Positions 1 to 6,877 are shown, numbered from the stretch's first letter. The stretch: 11,797 bases of DNA from Bacteroidales bacterium (GCA_031260845.1 JAISKR010000310.1:1-11797), one strand, 5' to 3'. The notes: generated by a model from the sequence alone, not told the origin. Numbers and translations are program-made.

Positions 1-434
1 TGTATGACAACTGTTTCAAAAGTATTTTCGTTAATAACAATTCTGTAAAATAAATCATTGGCTTCCAAAACCCGAAAAGTAAGGCGTGGTAGAAACCTGA
101 TTAATCCCATACTAATGTGACGGTGTGCATTTTCATCAGAATCACCACCCGTCATTATGTAAGGTTGAAACGATGATTGTAAATGTGTGGTTTTGAAAAG
201 CCATATACCTCCTTTTTGTCGTTCGAATAAGAGGGTGTCAATGGGCAGTGTGTCATTTTCCAAACGAAAAAGCGGCACGGGCAAGTCAAATGAAATATCA
301 AGAGTGCCAATGCCGACACAAACAGGGACAGTGTCAAGATTTAAATTATTTTTCATATTTTGAAATTTGCTGGTTGTATTGCAACAAGTTGTAACAGCTA
401 CAATAGTTACGAATATCAGATTATTGTATTTCAT
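1..434 (-). CDS. Small putative lipoprotein, 3' part missing at window edge
   Basis: On the minus strand an ATG at 434 opens a frame that stays open for 144 codons and runs off the left edge, so the C-terminus is not seen. The N-terminus (MKYNNLIFVTIVAVTTCC) is a short hydrophobic export signal ending in two cysteines at 17-18. It resembles a lipoprotein signal, although Thr at -1 is not the usual Gly/Ala/Ser. The rest looks soluble, with alternating hydrophobic residues (for example DISFDLPVPLFRL near residue 47) that suggest beta strands. I recognise no family. A TATATTTG promoter-like box lies 24 bases upstream of the ATG. It is transcribed in the same direction as the oxidoreductase gene but is separated from it by a terminator-like inverted repeat, so it is probably its own unit. 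A 60-codon ORF inside it, in another frame (155-337), is a shadow. That the frame is open is seen directly; lipoprotein status is inferred. Confidence 0.6.
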   Translation of the reverse strand, partial: MKYNNLIFVTIVAVTTCCNTTSKFQNMKNNLNLDTVPVCVGIGTLDISFDLPVPLFRLENDTLPIDTLLFERQKGGIWLFKTTHLQSSFQPYIMTGGDSDENAHRHISMGLIRFLPRLTFRVLEANDLFYRIVINENTFETVVI

Positions 435-457
435 TTTGGTATAATTTATATATCTTG

Positions 458-465
458 CAAATATA
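458..465 (-). promoter_or_regulatory. Bacteroidota -7 box for the left-edge lipoprotein gene
   Basis: The minus strand reads TATATTTG, matching the Bacteroidota -7 consensus TAnnTTTG, 24 bases upstream of the ATG at 434. I found no -33 TTTG at the standard 19-21 base spacing, so the call rests on the -7 box and its position. Confidence 0.5.
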
Positions 466-527
466 CATGAAAATTTTCAATTTCCACACAGGCGAATAAA
501 TTTGAAAAATATAGAGGAAAGTAACAA

Positions 528-581
528 AATTAGTCCAAACATCGGATCGTTTCGACTACACTACCAATGTCTGGACTAATT
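528..581 (-). terminator. Terminator-like inverted repeat after the oxidoreductase gene
   Basis: Arms at 528-542 and 567-581 pair over 15 positions with one mismatch (A538/C571), around a 24-base loop. The repeat begins about 20 bases past the oxidoreductase stop. In that gene's direction the second arm ends in AATT and runs into TTTTGTTAC, a short U-rich tail. This fits a Rho-independent terminator closing the operon, although the loop is long. It would also separate this operon from the lipoprotein gene. Confidence 0.5.
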
Positions 582-600
582 ATATTACCAAATTTTCCGA

Positions 601-1902
601 CTACCCTATTACCGGAAACTTCCACGGAGCGCGATAAGTTGGCGTAAGAAACTTAGCGGCGTCAGGGTTGTTGAACTTCTTGGTTTGCTCATTGTAAACC
701 AGCGTTCCTCCGCCTAAACGTGCTCCTATGTTGCCCAAGTGCGCATATTTTGCACACAGTGCGCCGTTATCTATTGTACAGGCTGTGCTCGGGTTGCGGG
801 TTTTGACACATTCCAGAAAATTATTAACATGATTTTTATGCGATTTTCCGGTGGAAGTGACTTTGACTGCCGGTATTTTTTCATTTTCGGGAAAAACTTC
901 CCAGTCGGCACGGTCGGCTGCCAATGTACCATTGGTTCCGCGGAAAATTAATCCGTAATTTTTTCCGAAAAGCGTACCTGCCGGATTATTTTCCCAAGTC
1001 ATCACAAAATTTTTGAACTGGTAATTCACCGACATCGTGTCAAACGTTTCATGTGCGCCGTTCGGATAGGCATAATTGCTTCCGATTGACTGCACATTCA
1101 CCGGCATTCCTTTCACATTCATAGCCCACAAGCCCATATCCATGAGGTGTACGCCCCAATCGGTAATGAGTCCGCCGCCATAGTTCCAAAACATTCGCCA
1201 AAGACCGTGATAGCGCTTTGTGTTGAATGCTCTTTTGGGCGCAGGACCAAGCCATTTGTCAAAATCAACGCCTTCCGGTACGGCAGTATCGGGAACGGGA
1301 GGAACAATCACTGCATAATCGAAGTTTGCAAACACGTGAACCCTGCTCACTGTGCCTAATTTACCGGATTGTATGTATTCAACCAAGTCTTGCCATTCCG
1401 CGCCGCTGCGTTGTTGCTGCCCCACCTGCACAATGCGGTTGTATCGCTTAGCCGCCGCTACCATGGCATCACATTCGGCAATGCTGTTGGACGCAGGTTT
1501 TTCAACATACACGTCTTTGCCAGCCGCGCAAGCATCCACCATTTGCAGGCAATGCCAGTGGTCGGGCGTACCAATAATAACGATGTCAACGTCTTTCCGA
1601 TCGAGTATCTTTCGATAGTCGTCATATAGATCGGCTTTCATGTCGTGATCCTTTTCAAGTTCTGCCGCACGCCTTTGAAGTACATTGTTGTCCACATCGC
1701 ACAAGGCAAGGCAACGCACCTCTTTGTTGAGCAAAAAATCTTTCAGATCACTCCATCCCATGCTGTTGCATCCAATCAAAGCCACGCCAATCGTGTCGTT
1801 GGCGCCACGCACGTTTGCAAACGCCTGTTGTGGAAAGGATGATACACTCATGCCGGCAGCAAACACGGAAGACGCCTTGATAAAATTTCTTCGATTAATC
1901 AT
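601..1902 (-). CDS. Tat-exported Gfo/Idh/MocA family oxidoreductase
   Basis: A NAD(P)-dependent sugar oxidoreductase of 433 residues from the ATG at 1902. The N-terminus MINRRNFIKAS has a twin-arginine motif (R4-R5) and a hydrophobic stretch, so it is probably exported folded with its nucleotide bound. The Rossmann fold begins near residue 38 with VALIGCNSMG (a GxGxxG variant), followed by CDVD near 69. The family hallmarks DHWH (114-117) and EKP (134-136, catalytic Lys135) are present. The substrate domain holds GGGLITDWGVHLMDM (about 242-256), including D248 and H252. An in-frame ATG at 1932 would add ten residues and overlap the upstream gene by 19 bases. I prefer 1902 because it puts the RR motif at the usual place and leaves an 11-base gap. 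Next to DUF1080 and TIM-barrel genes, its likely role is C3 oxidation of a glycoside and later re-reduction of the 3-keto sugar. The family is sure; the substrate is unknown. Confidence 0.9.
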   Translation of the reverse strand: MINRRNFIKASSVFAAGMSVSSFPQQAFANVRGANDTIGVALIGCNSMGWSDLKDFLLNKEVRCLALCDVDNNVLQRRAAELEKDHDMKADLYDDYRKILDRKDVDIVIIGTPDHWHCLQMVDACAAGKDVYVEKPASNSIAECDAMVAAAKRYNRIVQVGQQQRSGAEWQDLVEYIQSGKLGTVSRVHVFANFDYAVIVPPVPDTAVPEGVDFDKWLGPAPKRAFNTKRYHGLWRMFWNYGGGLITDWGVHLMDMGLWAMNVKGMPVNVQSIGSNYAYPNGAHETFDTMSVNYQFKNFVMTWENNPAGTLFGKNYGLIFRGTNGTLAADRADWEVFPENEKIPAVKVTSTGKSHKNHVNNFLECVKTRNPSTACTIDNGALCAKYAHLGNIGARLGGGTLVYNEQTKKFNNPDAAKFLTPTYRAPWKFPVIG

Positions 1903-1913
1903 GGTTGCAGCAT

Positions 1914-2657
1914 TTACAGGTTTCTTATCCAAATGTTGCGGAAAGCAACGGGACAGCCGTGGTCTTGCAGCATTAGCGGAAGCCGCCCATGTGCTGTGTA
2001 ACTGGGCAATCCGGTGTATGGCGTGCCACCTTTCAGTATGTAATTGTTTTGTACCAACACACCGTTCATTACAACGGTAATGCGTGCCGGTTCCTCAAGC
2101 ACGTCTCCGGCTCCGAATTTTGGGGCTTTCCAGTAAATGTCAAATACCTGCCACTCTCCGTTTTTGGTGTAGGAGTTGGCAAGCGGAGCGCTTTGTTTGT
2201 AGATGCTGCCCACCATGCCGTTTACATAGGTTGCAACATTATCGGCGTCCAAAACCTGCAACTCATAGGTGCTTTGCAAGAAAATACCGCTGTTGCCAGC
2301 CATTTGACCTCTGTACTCGAAGCCTTCGTACTTGGCTTTGGGGTCGGGCGACTTAAATTCAATGTGCAACTGGCAGTCGCCAAAATACTCTTTGGTTCTG
2401 ATGTCGCCTTTCGTGATTATCACTTCGTTGCCCGATATTTTCCATGGGGCAGGTTCGCCTTTGGAAGTTTCCCATTTCGACAAGTCTTTGCCATCAAAGA
2501 GGATGATAGCGTCTGATGGCGGTTGCCCCGGAACATTAGCCGGTTTCACTACCGGCGGAACCGGTGAATACCACTCTGTACTTTTAGGCGACCATTGCGC
2601 TGATAAACTGCTCATTACAAGTAATCCACTTGCAAGTAAAAAAATCTGTTTTTTCAT
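1914..2657 (-). CDS. DUF1080 (3-keto-disaccharide hydrolase type) secreted protein
   Basis: A 247-residue protein with a Sec signal peptide (cleavage after about SLSA, residue 20) and one DUF1080 domain of concanavalin-like beta-sandwich type covering about 45-247. Family marks are ILFDGKDLSKWE (52-63), GNSGIFLQSTYELQVLD (121-137), GEWQVFDIYW (167-176) and the C-terminal LPLMLQDHG...FRNIWIR (226-245). Proteins of this family act on 3-keto-glycosides, catalysing aglycone elimination or hydration of the resulting enol-type sugar. Which step this one performs cannot be told from the sequence. The stop codon is followed 11 bases later by the oxidoreductase ATG, so the two genes are probably co-transcribed and perhaps translationally coupled. 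A TACCTTTG box 33 bases upstream suggests the pair can be transcribed apart from the TIM-barrel gene. The start is the only ATG that precedes the signal peptide. Confidence 0.88.
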   Translation of the reverse strand: MKKQIFLLASGLLVMSSLSAQWSPKSTEWYSPVPPVVKPANVPGQPPSDAIILFDGKDLSKWETSKGEPAPWKISGNEVIITKGDIRTKEYFGDCQLHIEFKSPDPKAKYEGFEYRGQMAGNSGIFLQSTYELQVLDADNVATYVNGMVGSIYKQSAPLANSYTKNGEWQVFDIYWKAPKFGAGDVLEEPARITVVMNGVLVQNNYILKGGTPYTGLPSYTAHGRLPLMLQDHGCPVAFRNIWIRNL

Positions 2658-2690
2658 TTCGGTTTAAATTTTTAATTAAATTAATTTCGA

Positions 2691-2698
2691 CAAAGGTA
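2691..2698 (-). promoter_or_regulatory. -7 box ahead of the DUF1080/oxidoreductase pair
   Basis: The minus strand reads TACCTTTG, a match to TAnnTTTG, 33 bases upstream of the DUF1080 ATG. No TTTG lies at the usual -33 distance; the nearest TTG is about 26 bases further up. It implies a second transcription start inside the three-gene cluster. Confidence 0.45.
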
Positions 2699-2751
2699 TA
2701 AAAAAAAGTATGAAAAAAGAACATCAAGATAAAAATAAAATTTGCAAAATT

Positions 2752-2782
2752 ATTTACTTCGCCATAATGTGGCGAAGTAAAT
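2752..2782 (-). terminator. Perfect 12-bp stem-loop after the TIM-barrel gene
   Basis: ATTTACTTCGCC (2752-2763) and GGCGAAGTAAAT (2771-2782) are exact reverse complements around a 7-base loop. The structure lies about 32 bases past the TIM-barrel stop and upstream of the DUF1080 promoter box. On the minus strand the stem is followed by AATTTTGC, a weak U-tract. It could be a terminator, an mRNA-stabilising hairpin at an operon break, or an operator for the downstream pair. Confidence 0.5.
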
Positions 2783-2792
2783 CCGATTGTAT

Positions 2793-2810
2793 CTATGAAA
2801 CTTTCGCAGG
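2793..2810. repeat. Degenerate half-copy of the CTACGAAACTTTCGTAGG repeat
   Basis: CTATGAAACTTTCGCAGG at 2793-2810 matches the right arm of the palindrome at 6690-6729 at 16 of 18 positions. It lies four bases past the stop of the minus-strand TIM-barrel gene, so both copies lie just after a gene end. The homology is seen directly; common origin is inferred. Confidence 0.45.
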
Positions 2811-2813
2811 TCG

Positions 2814-3734
2814 TTATGCAAATATCTTTTTCATCCGGTTCAGACCTTCGGAGGCTACTTCCAACGGGTTGCGTTTCCAGTATTCTTGATTGAACAGTTC
2901 GAGCGACAGTACAATTTCGCCGCCCAACTGATGCACCCATGCCGCAATTTTATCGTAGGGAGCCACGCCTGCACCGGGGAATACGCGGTCGCTGTCCGAA
3001 AGTTGTTCGGGTGCGGCGGCATACGGATAGTCGTTGATGTGGAAAATGTCGCAAGCAGCGCCGCTTAGCACATTCAACCCGTCAAAGTCTGAATGTCCGC
3101 GATACAGGTGAAATACGTCTGCCAAAACACGCGCCTGCGGGTGATTTGCCGCAGAAGCCACATACAAAGCCTGTGCCAGTCGCGACATATTGTCCGATGC
3201 ACCCCAGATTTCGAGTTGGGGCATCACGCCGGTTTTCAAACCCAATTCAATCAACGCACGATAACGCTGAGCAACTATATCCAAATTGAGCAGTTCGCCG
3301 GAATAGGCGCCGGCAGGCGGAGCGGCAACACGTGTGCAGCCTATTTCTGCCAACATTCGCATTTCGCTTTCCATTTGCTCAAAACCGGCTTTTCGGGTAT
3401 CGTCGTCGTCAACTATCCATTCTGCAAAACCGATGGCATTTTCCACTTTCAAATGCCGCTCATCAAGCAGGTTTTTCAGCGATGCAGCGCTGTTTCCGTT
3501 TGCTATATACTGTTTCACATCCGACACCCACAGTTCTATGCCGTCGTATCCGGCTTTGGCTGCGATTTCAATCCTATCGACCAAACTGTTCCCCTCGCTG
3601 ACAGTCGAGGTATTCAGGCAATAGCGGATGGTGGTCTTATCGCCCGTCGATTTGCCCGAACAAGCGGCAACAGGAAGCACCAAGCCTGCTGACGCCGCCC
3701 CGATGCCTTTTAAAAGTGCTCTTCTACTAATCAT
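2814..3734 (-). CDS. Xylose-isomerase-like TIM-barrel protein (sugar phosphate isomerase/epimerase family), Tat lipoprotein
   Basis: A 306-residue protein of the AP-endonuclease-2/xylose-isomerase-like TIM-barrel family. The N-terminus has a twin-arginine signal (SRRALLKG, R4-R5) that ends in a lipobox (LPVAAC, Cys25), so it is likely a Tat-exported lipoprotein. Barrel motifs are AGYDGIELW (61-69), LEIWG (174-178), ADVFH (205-209), FHIND (231-235) and LSLELFNQEYW (276-286). By family pattern E175, D206, H232 and E279 would hold the catalytic divalent metal. 'Isomerase' is a family name only: relatives beside Gfo/Idh and DUF1080 genes act on 3-keto sugars, including as glycoside lyases, and this one may be the lyase or hydratase. 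It is divergent from the GH78 gene across a 129-base spacer and has hairpins just after its stop. The start is the ATG placed right before the RR signal. Confidence 0.87.
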   Translation of the reverse strand: MISRRALLKGIGAASAGLVLPVAACSGKSTGDKTTIRYCLNTSTVSEGNSLVDRIEIAAKAGYDGIELWVSDVKQYIANGNSAASLKNLLDERHLKVENAIGFAEWIVDDDDTRKAGFEQMESEMRMLAEIGCTRVAAPPAGAYSGELLNLDIVAQRYRALIELGLKTGVMPQLEIWGASDNMSRLAQALYVASAANHPQARVLADVFHLYRGHSDFDGLNVLSGAACDIFHINDYPYAAAPEQLSDSDRVFPGAGVAPYDKIAAWVHQLGGEIVLSLELFNQEYWKRNPLEVASEGLNRMKKIFA

Positions 3735-3751
3735 ACATTTAATTTATGTAG

Positions 3752-3759
3752 CAAAGATA
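3752..3759 (-). promoter_or_regulatory. -7 box for the TIM-barrel gene
   Basis: The minus strand reads TATCTTTG, a strong TAnnTTTG match, 17 bases upstream of the ATG at 3734. No clear -33 TTTG is present. The leader would be only about ten bases. The spacer it shares with the GH78 promoter may contain sites that control both directions. Confidence 0.5.
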
Positions 3760-3799
3760 AAGAGAATTTTTGATTTTATCACGATAATATCGCCAAAAT

Positions 3800-3830
3800 T
3801 TTGTTGAAACACTAATTTGGCATATATTTG
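3800..3830 (+). promoter_or_regulatory. Full Bacteroidota promoter for the GH78 gene (TTTG-N19-TATATTTG)
   Basis: TTTG at 3800-3803 and TATATTTG at 3823-3830 are separated by 19 bases, matching the primary sigma factor consensus of this phylum in both boxes and spacing. Transcription should begin around 3836-3838. The -7 box covers a possible TTG start at 3828, which excludes that start and supports the ATG at 3864. Confidence 0.7.
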
Positions 3831-3863
3831 TGGTGTTTTTCCACCATCATTAATAATATCTCT

Positions 3864-6659
3864 ATGAAAGCAATGTCATTATTCAGGAGCGTAACGCTCA
3901 TGGTCAGTTCCTTGATGGTCGTTTGTGCCATCACGCCCGCTTATGCTCAACTCACGCCTGCCAATCTGCGGTGCGAACACCTCGTTGAGCCGTTGGGTAT
4001 TGAAACGAATCAACCTCTTTTGAGTTGGTCGCTTCGTGCCGCCAATCCGGCTTCTCGCAATCAACGTCAAATGGCTTGGCAAGTTCTTATCGCAAGTTCA
4101 CCCGATCTGCTCAAAATTAACCGTGGCGATGTTTTTGACAGCGAGCGTGTTGAAGGCGATACGCAAAGCCCGATTGTGCGCATCAATACTGCGCTTGTGC
4201 CCGGCGCCACTTATTTTTGGAAGGTACGTACATGGGATCAGGATAATAAAGTGTCGCCATGGAGTGTGCCTGCGAAATGGACAATGGGACAGCCGAATGT
4301 TGAAGATTGGAAAGATGCATTGTGGATAGGGCAGCCGGTGAATGGCGTCACGCAACCGGACGAAAGCCCATCGCGTAACGCACCGTGGTTGCGCAAAACA
4401 TTCACTTTGGAAACCGTTCCGGCACAAGTGGTTGTGCATCTCGCGTCGTTCGGCTATCACGAATTGTACATCAACGGACAGCGTGTCGGCGACGATGTGC
4501 TCGCACCTGCGATAAGCAACCTTGCCACCCGCGTTTTTTACCGCACTTACGACGTCACGAAACTGTTACGCGCAGGACGCAATAGTGTTGGAATCTGGAT
4601 TGGACACGGCTGGTCGGGATTTACCGATTGGTTGGATACCGGCGAAAAAGGCAAGACCATTCAACTTCAACATGGTCCTGCTGTGAAGGCGGTACTTGCC
4701 GACCCCAAGGGCACGCTCAGAGTGACCACCGACAAATCGTGGAAAACACACCCCAGTTCTTTCTCGAAAACAGGACCTTGGTCTTACTTCAATTTCGGTG
4801 GCGAAGCCTACGACGCCCGCCTTGATATTCCCGATTGGAACACTGCCGGTTTTGATGATTCTGCGTGGAAACCCGCGTCGGTCGTTGAAGCCGGACAGGT
4901 GACACTCTCACCGCATTTAGTAGAGCCTAATCATGTTGTTCGGACATTTCATCCCGTGTCGGCAAAAAAAATCGGCGACCGGCAATGGCGGGTGGATATG
5001 GGAAAAGTTTACAATGGGTGGATACATATTCCGCTCACGGGCAAAGCCGGTGAAACCGTGACTTTACGCTATAATGACAATGACAACGATACCATTCCTT
5101 CCAATTTTTCGCAGAAAGACGTCATCACACTAAGCGGACGCACAGGAGGTGATGTTTTTGAAAACCGGTTCAATTATCGTAGTTTTAGATGGCTCACTAT
5201 CAACGGATTGGAAAAACTGCCACCGCTTGAACAAATCACTGCAAAGTTGATTCGCACCAATTATGCGGATGCCGCCACTTTTACGTCTTCAAATGAACTT
5301 TTGAACCGTATATATTCTACTGTTCGCTATACCTACGAATGTCTTACGCTCGGCGGCTACATTGTGGACTGTCCGCATCGCGAACGCATGGGCTATGGCG
5401 CCGAAGGACAAGCATCCGTGGAATGTGGCATTTATAACTTCGACCAAGCTGCCATATTTCGTAAATGGCTCGGCGACTGGCGGGATGTGCTGACAAAGGA
5501 CAATGTGTTACCCAACACAGCGCCTACAACATGGGGTGGGGGCGGTCCGGCGTGGGGACTTGTCTGCGCAACGCTTCCGTGGCAACTTTATATTCACTAT
5601 GGTGATAAGCGCATTCTTGAAGAAAATTATGACATGATGACGAGAAATCTATCCTTGCTTCAATCTCATATTGAGAACGATCCGAATAAAGTTCTTCCTA
5701 TTCTTGAAAACGAAATGTGGAGCGATATTGGCGACTGGATCACCTCGTTGGATATTGACCCGCCACAGGATGGGCGTCCTATTCCGTTCCGTTTTCGCCA
5801 GTTTTTCAGCAACTGCTACGTGATTTACAGTTTGCAAACGGCGTCGCGCATTGCCGCCGCACTTGACAAGCCTGCGGACGCCGAAAAATTCACACAACTT
5901 GCCAATGATTTAAAGAAATCCGTGCACAAAGAATTTTACAACCCGAAAACCGGTGTTTATGCCGATATGAGGGAACAAACCTGTTATTCGGTTCCTTTGC
6001 TGATTGGGTTGCCGCCGGAAGACGTTCGTCCGAAAATCGAAGCCGCCCTTGAAAGGAATATTACGATGGCGCGTAGCGGACATATCACCACAGGCGTTCT
6101 TGGCTCTTATCTTCAATACAAGCATCTCACAGCCGCCGGGCGCGACGACCTTATTTGTCATGCCCTTTTGCAAACAGAGCATCCAAGTTACGGGTATTTC
6201 CTGTCAAAAGGGTTGACAACCATTCCGGAAGCATGGGATAGCAACGGTACCAGCGGTTCTCAGGTTCATTCATCCTATTTGTCGGTGGGTTCGTGGTTTA
6301 TCAATGGGCTTGCAGGTATTCAGGTTGACCCTGAAACACCGGGCTTCAAACATTTTTTGATTCGCCCCGGCGCAACCGATGAGGACAGGGTGGAATGGGT
6401 GAAAGCCACTCACAGCACCACTTATGGTGATATATCGGTACAATGGCGCAAACAGAATCAAGTATTTACGCTCGAAGTCGTTGTTCCGCCCAACACCACC
6501 GCAACTGTCCGTATTCCATCCCAAAATGCCGATAAAGTCAGCGAAAGCGACAAAAAACTAAGCGAGGCTACCGGAGTTACTGTTTTATCGCCGGAAAAAA
6601 ACGCAGTGATGGTGAAAGTGGGTAGTGGAAAATACAAGTTTTCAGTTGTGAATCAATAG
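3864..6659 (+). CDS. Secreted alpha-L-rhamnosidase, glycoside hydrolase family 78
   Basis: An inverting glycosidase that removes terminal alpha-L-rhamnose, 931 residues. The signal peptide ends at AYA/Q (residues 28/29) with no lipobox, so a soluble periplasmic enzyme is likely. Domains in order: an Fn3-like N-terminal module with the typical opening PANLRCEHL...LLSWSL (about 32-142), a beta-sandwich with VHLASFGYHELYINGQ (about 190-206), the (alpha/alpha)6 catalytic barrel (about 465-815), and a C-terminal beta domain. The hallmark DCPHRERMGYGAEGQ gives D502, E507 and E514, which line up with the acidic residues of characterised GH78 enzymes; the third is often Asp. WSDIGDW and TTIPEAWD follow, and E789 in the latter fits the catalytic base. 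An upstream in-frame TTG at 3828 falls inside the promoter and is rejected. It diverges from the putative 3-keto-glycoside genes and lies ahead of susC/susD, so it probably trims rhamnose from an imported glycoside. The exact substrate is unknown. Confidence 0.95.
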   Translation: MKAMSLFRSVTLMVSSLMVVCAITPAYAQLTPANLRCEHLVEPLGIETNQPLLSWSLRAANPASRNQRQMAWQVLIASSPDLLKINRGDVFDSERVEGDTQSPIVRINTALVPGATYFWKVRTWDQDNKVSPWSVPAKWTMGQPNVEDWKDALWIGQPVNGVTQPDESPSRNAPWLRKTFTLETVPAQVVVHLASFGYHELYINGQRVGDDVLAPAISNLATRVFYRTYDVTKLLRAGRNSVGIWIGHGWSGFTDWLDTGEKGKTIQLQHGPAVKAVLADPKGTLRVTTDKSWKTHPSSFSKTGPWSYFNFGGEAYDARLDIPDWNTAGFDDSAWKPASVVEAGQVTLSPHLVEPNHVVRTFHPVSAKKIGDRQWRVDMGKVYNGWIHIPLTGKAGETVTLRYNDNDNDTIPSNFSQKDVITLSGRTGGDVFENRFNYRSFRWLTINGLEKLPPLEQITAKLIRTNYADAATFTSSNELLNRIYSTVRYTYECLTLGGYIVDCPHRERMGYGAEGQASVECGIYNFDQAAIFRKWLGDWRDVLTKDNVLPNTAPTTWGGGGPAWGLVCATLPWQLYIHYGDKRILEENYDMMTRNLSLLQSHIENDPNKVLPILENEMWSDIGDWITSLDIDPPQDGRPIPFRFRQFFSNCYVIYSLQTASRIAAALDKPADAEKFTQLANDLKKSVHKEFYNPKTGVYADMREQTCYSVPLLIGLPPEDVRPKIEAALERNITMARSGHITTGVLGSYLQYKHLTAAGRDDLICHALLQTEHPSYGYFLSKGLTTIPEAWDSNGTSGSQVHSSYLSVGSWFINGLAGIQVDPETPGFKHFLIRPGATDEDRVEWVKATHSTTYGDISVQWRKQNQVFTLEVVVPPNTTATVRIPSQNADKVSESDKKLSEATGVTVLSPEKNAVMVKVGSGKYKFSVVNQ

Positions 6660-6689
6660 TTATCCGGTTGTTATACAGCGTTTTGGGTT

Positions 6690-6729
6690 ACCTACGAAAG
6701 TTTCGTAGATCTACGAAACTTTCGTAGGT
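6690..6729. repeat. 40-nt perfect nested palindrome after the rhamnosidase gene
   Basis: Bases 6690-6709 and 6710-6729 are exact reverse complements (20-bp arms, no spacer, centre GATC). Each arm contains its own smaller palindrome, CTACGAAA-G-TTTCGTAG or CTACGAAA-C-TTTCGTAG. It begins 31 bases after the rhamnosidase stop. It may act as a transcription end or 3' mRNA stabiliser, with a modest T run (GTTT) after it. A decayed half-copy occurs at 2793-2810. A repeat family or mobile miniature element is possible. Confidence 0.7.
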
Positions 6730-6772
6730 TTGCGAAAATTAGTGAAATTCAAAAGTGTATATTTATTAAAAT

Positions 6773-6803
6773 ATTTAAAATACAGATAATCTGTATTTTA
6801 AAT
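6773..6803. promoter_or_regulatory. 31-nt perfect palindrome, candidate operator or terminator
   Basis: ATTTAAAATACAGAT (6773-6787) and ATCTGTATTTTAAAT (6789-6803) are exact 15-bp inverted repeats around a single A. The site is A/T-rich with a CAGATAATCTG core, and lies 46 bases upstream of the -33 element of the susC leader promoter. The odd-length two-fold symmetry suits a dimeric DNA-binding protein. A terminator for rhamnosidase transcripts is the alternative, but there is no T-tract after it. Confidence 0.5.
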
Positions 6804-6849
6804 GATATTCGAGCAATTTTTGTGTAAAAATACCACATTTATGCTATTT

Positions 6850-6877
6850 TTTGACGAAATAAGACCTTCTATCTTTG
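6850..6877 (+). promoter_or_regulatory. Promoter of the susC leader
   Basis: TATCTTTG at 6870-6877 is a strong -7 box. TTTG at 6850-6853, within a TTTTTTGAC stretch, is the likely -33 element. The 16-base spacing is shorter than the usual 19-21. Transcription should begin near 6884, about 26 bases before the short ORF at 6910. No better promoter is seen between here and susC. Confidence 0.6.

Noticed and set aside
155..337. 60-codon minus-strand ORF with a hydrophobic start
   Set aside because: It lies inside the longer frame starting at 434, in another frame. The longer frame has an export signal and a promoter box, so this is a shadow.
1900..1932. Overlapping upstream start (ATG 1932) for the oxidoreductase
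   Set aside because: It is possible, but it puts ten non-signal residues ahead of the twin-arginine motif and overlaps the DUF1080 gene. The ATG at 1902 is more natural.
1989..2516. 175-codon plus-strand ORF
   Set aside because: It is antisense to the DUF1080 gene and has no supporting promoter or domain.
3093..3692. 199-codon plus-strand ORF
   Set aside because: It is antisense to the TIM-barrel gene, whose motifs are intact, and its translation shows no family features.
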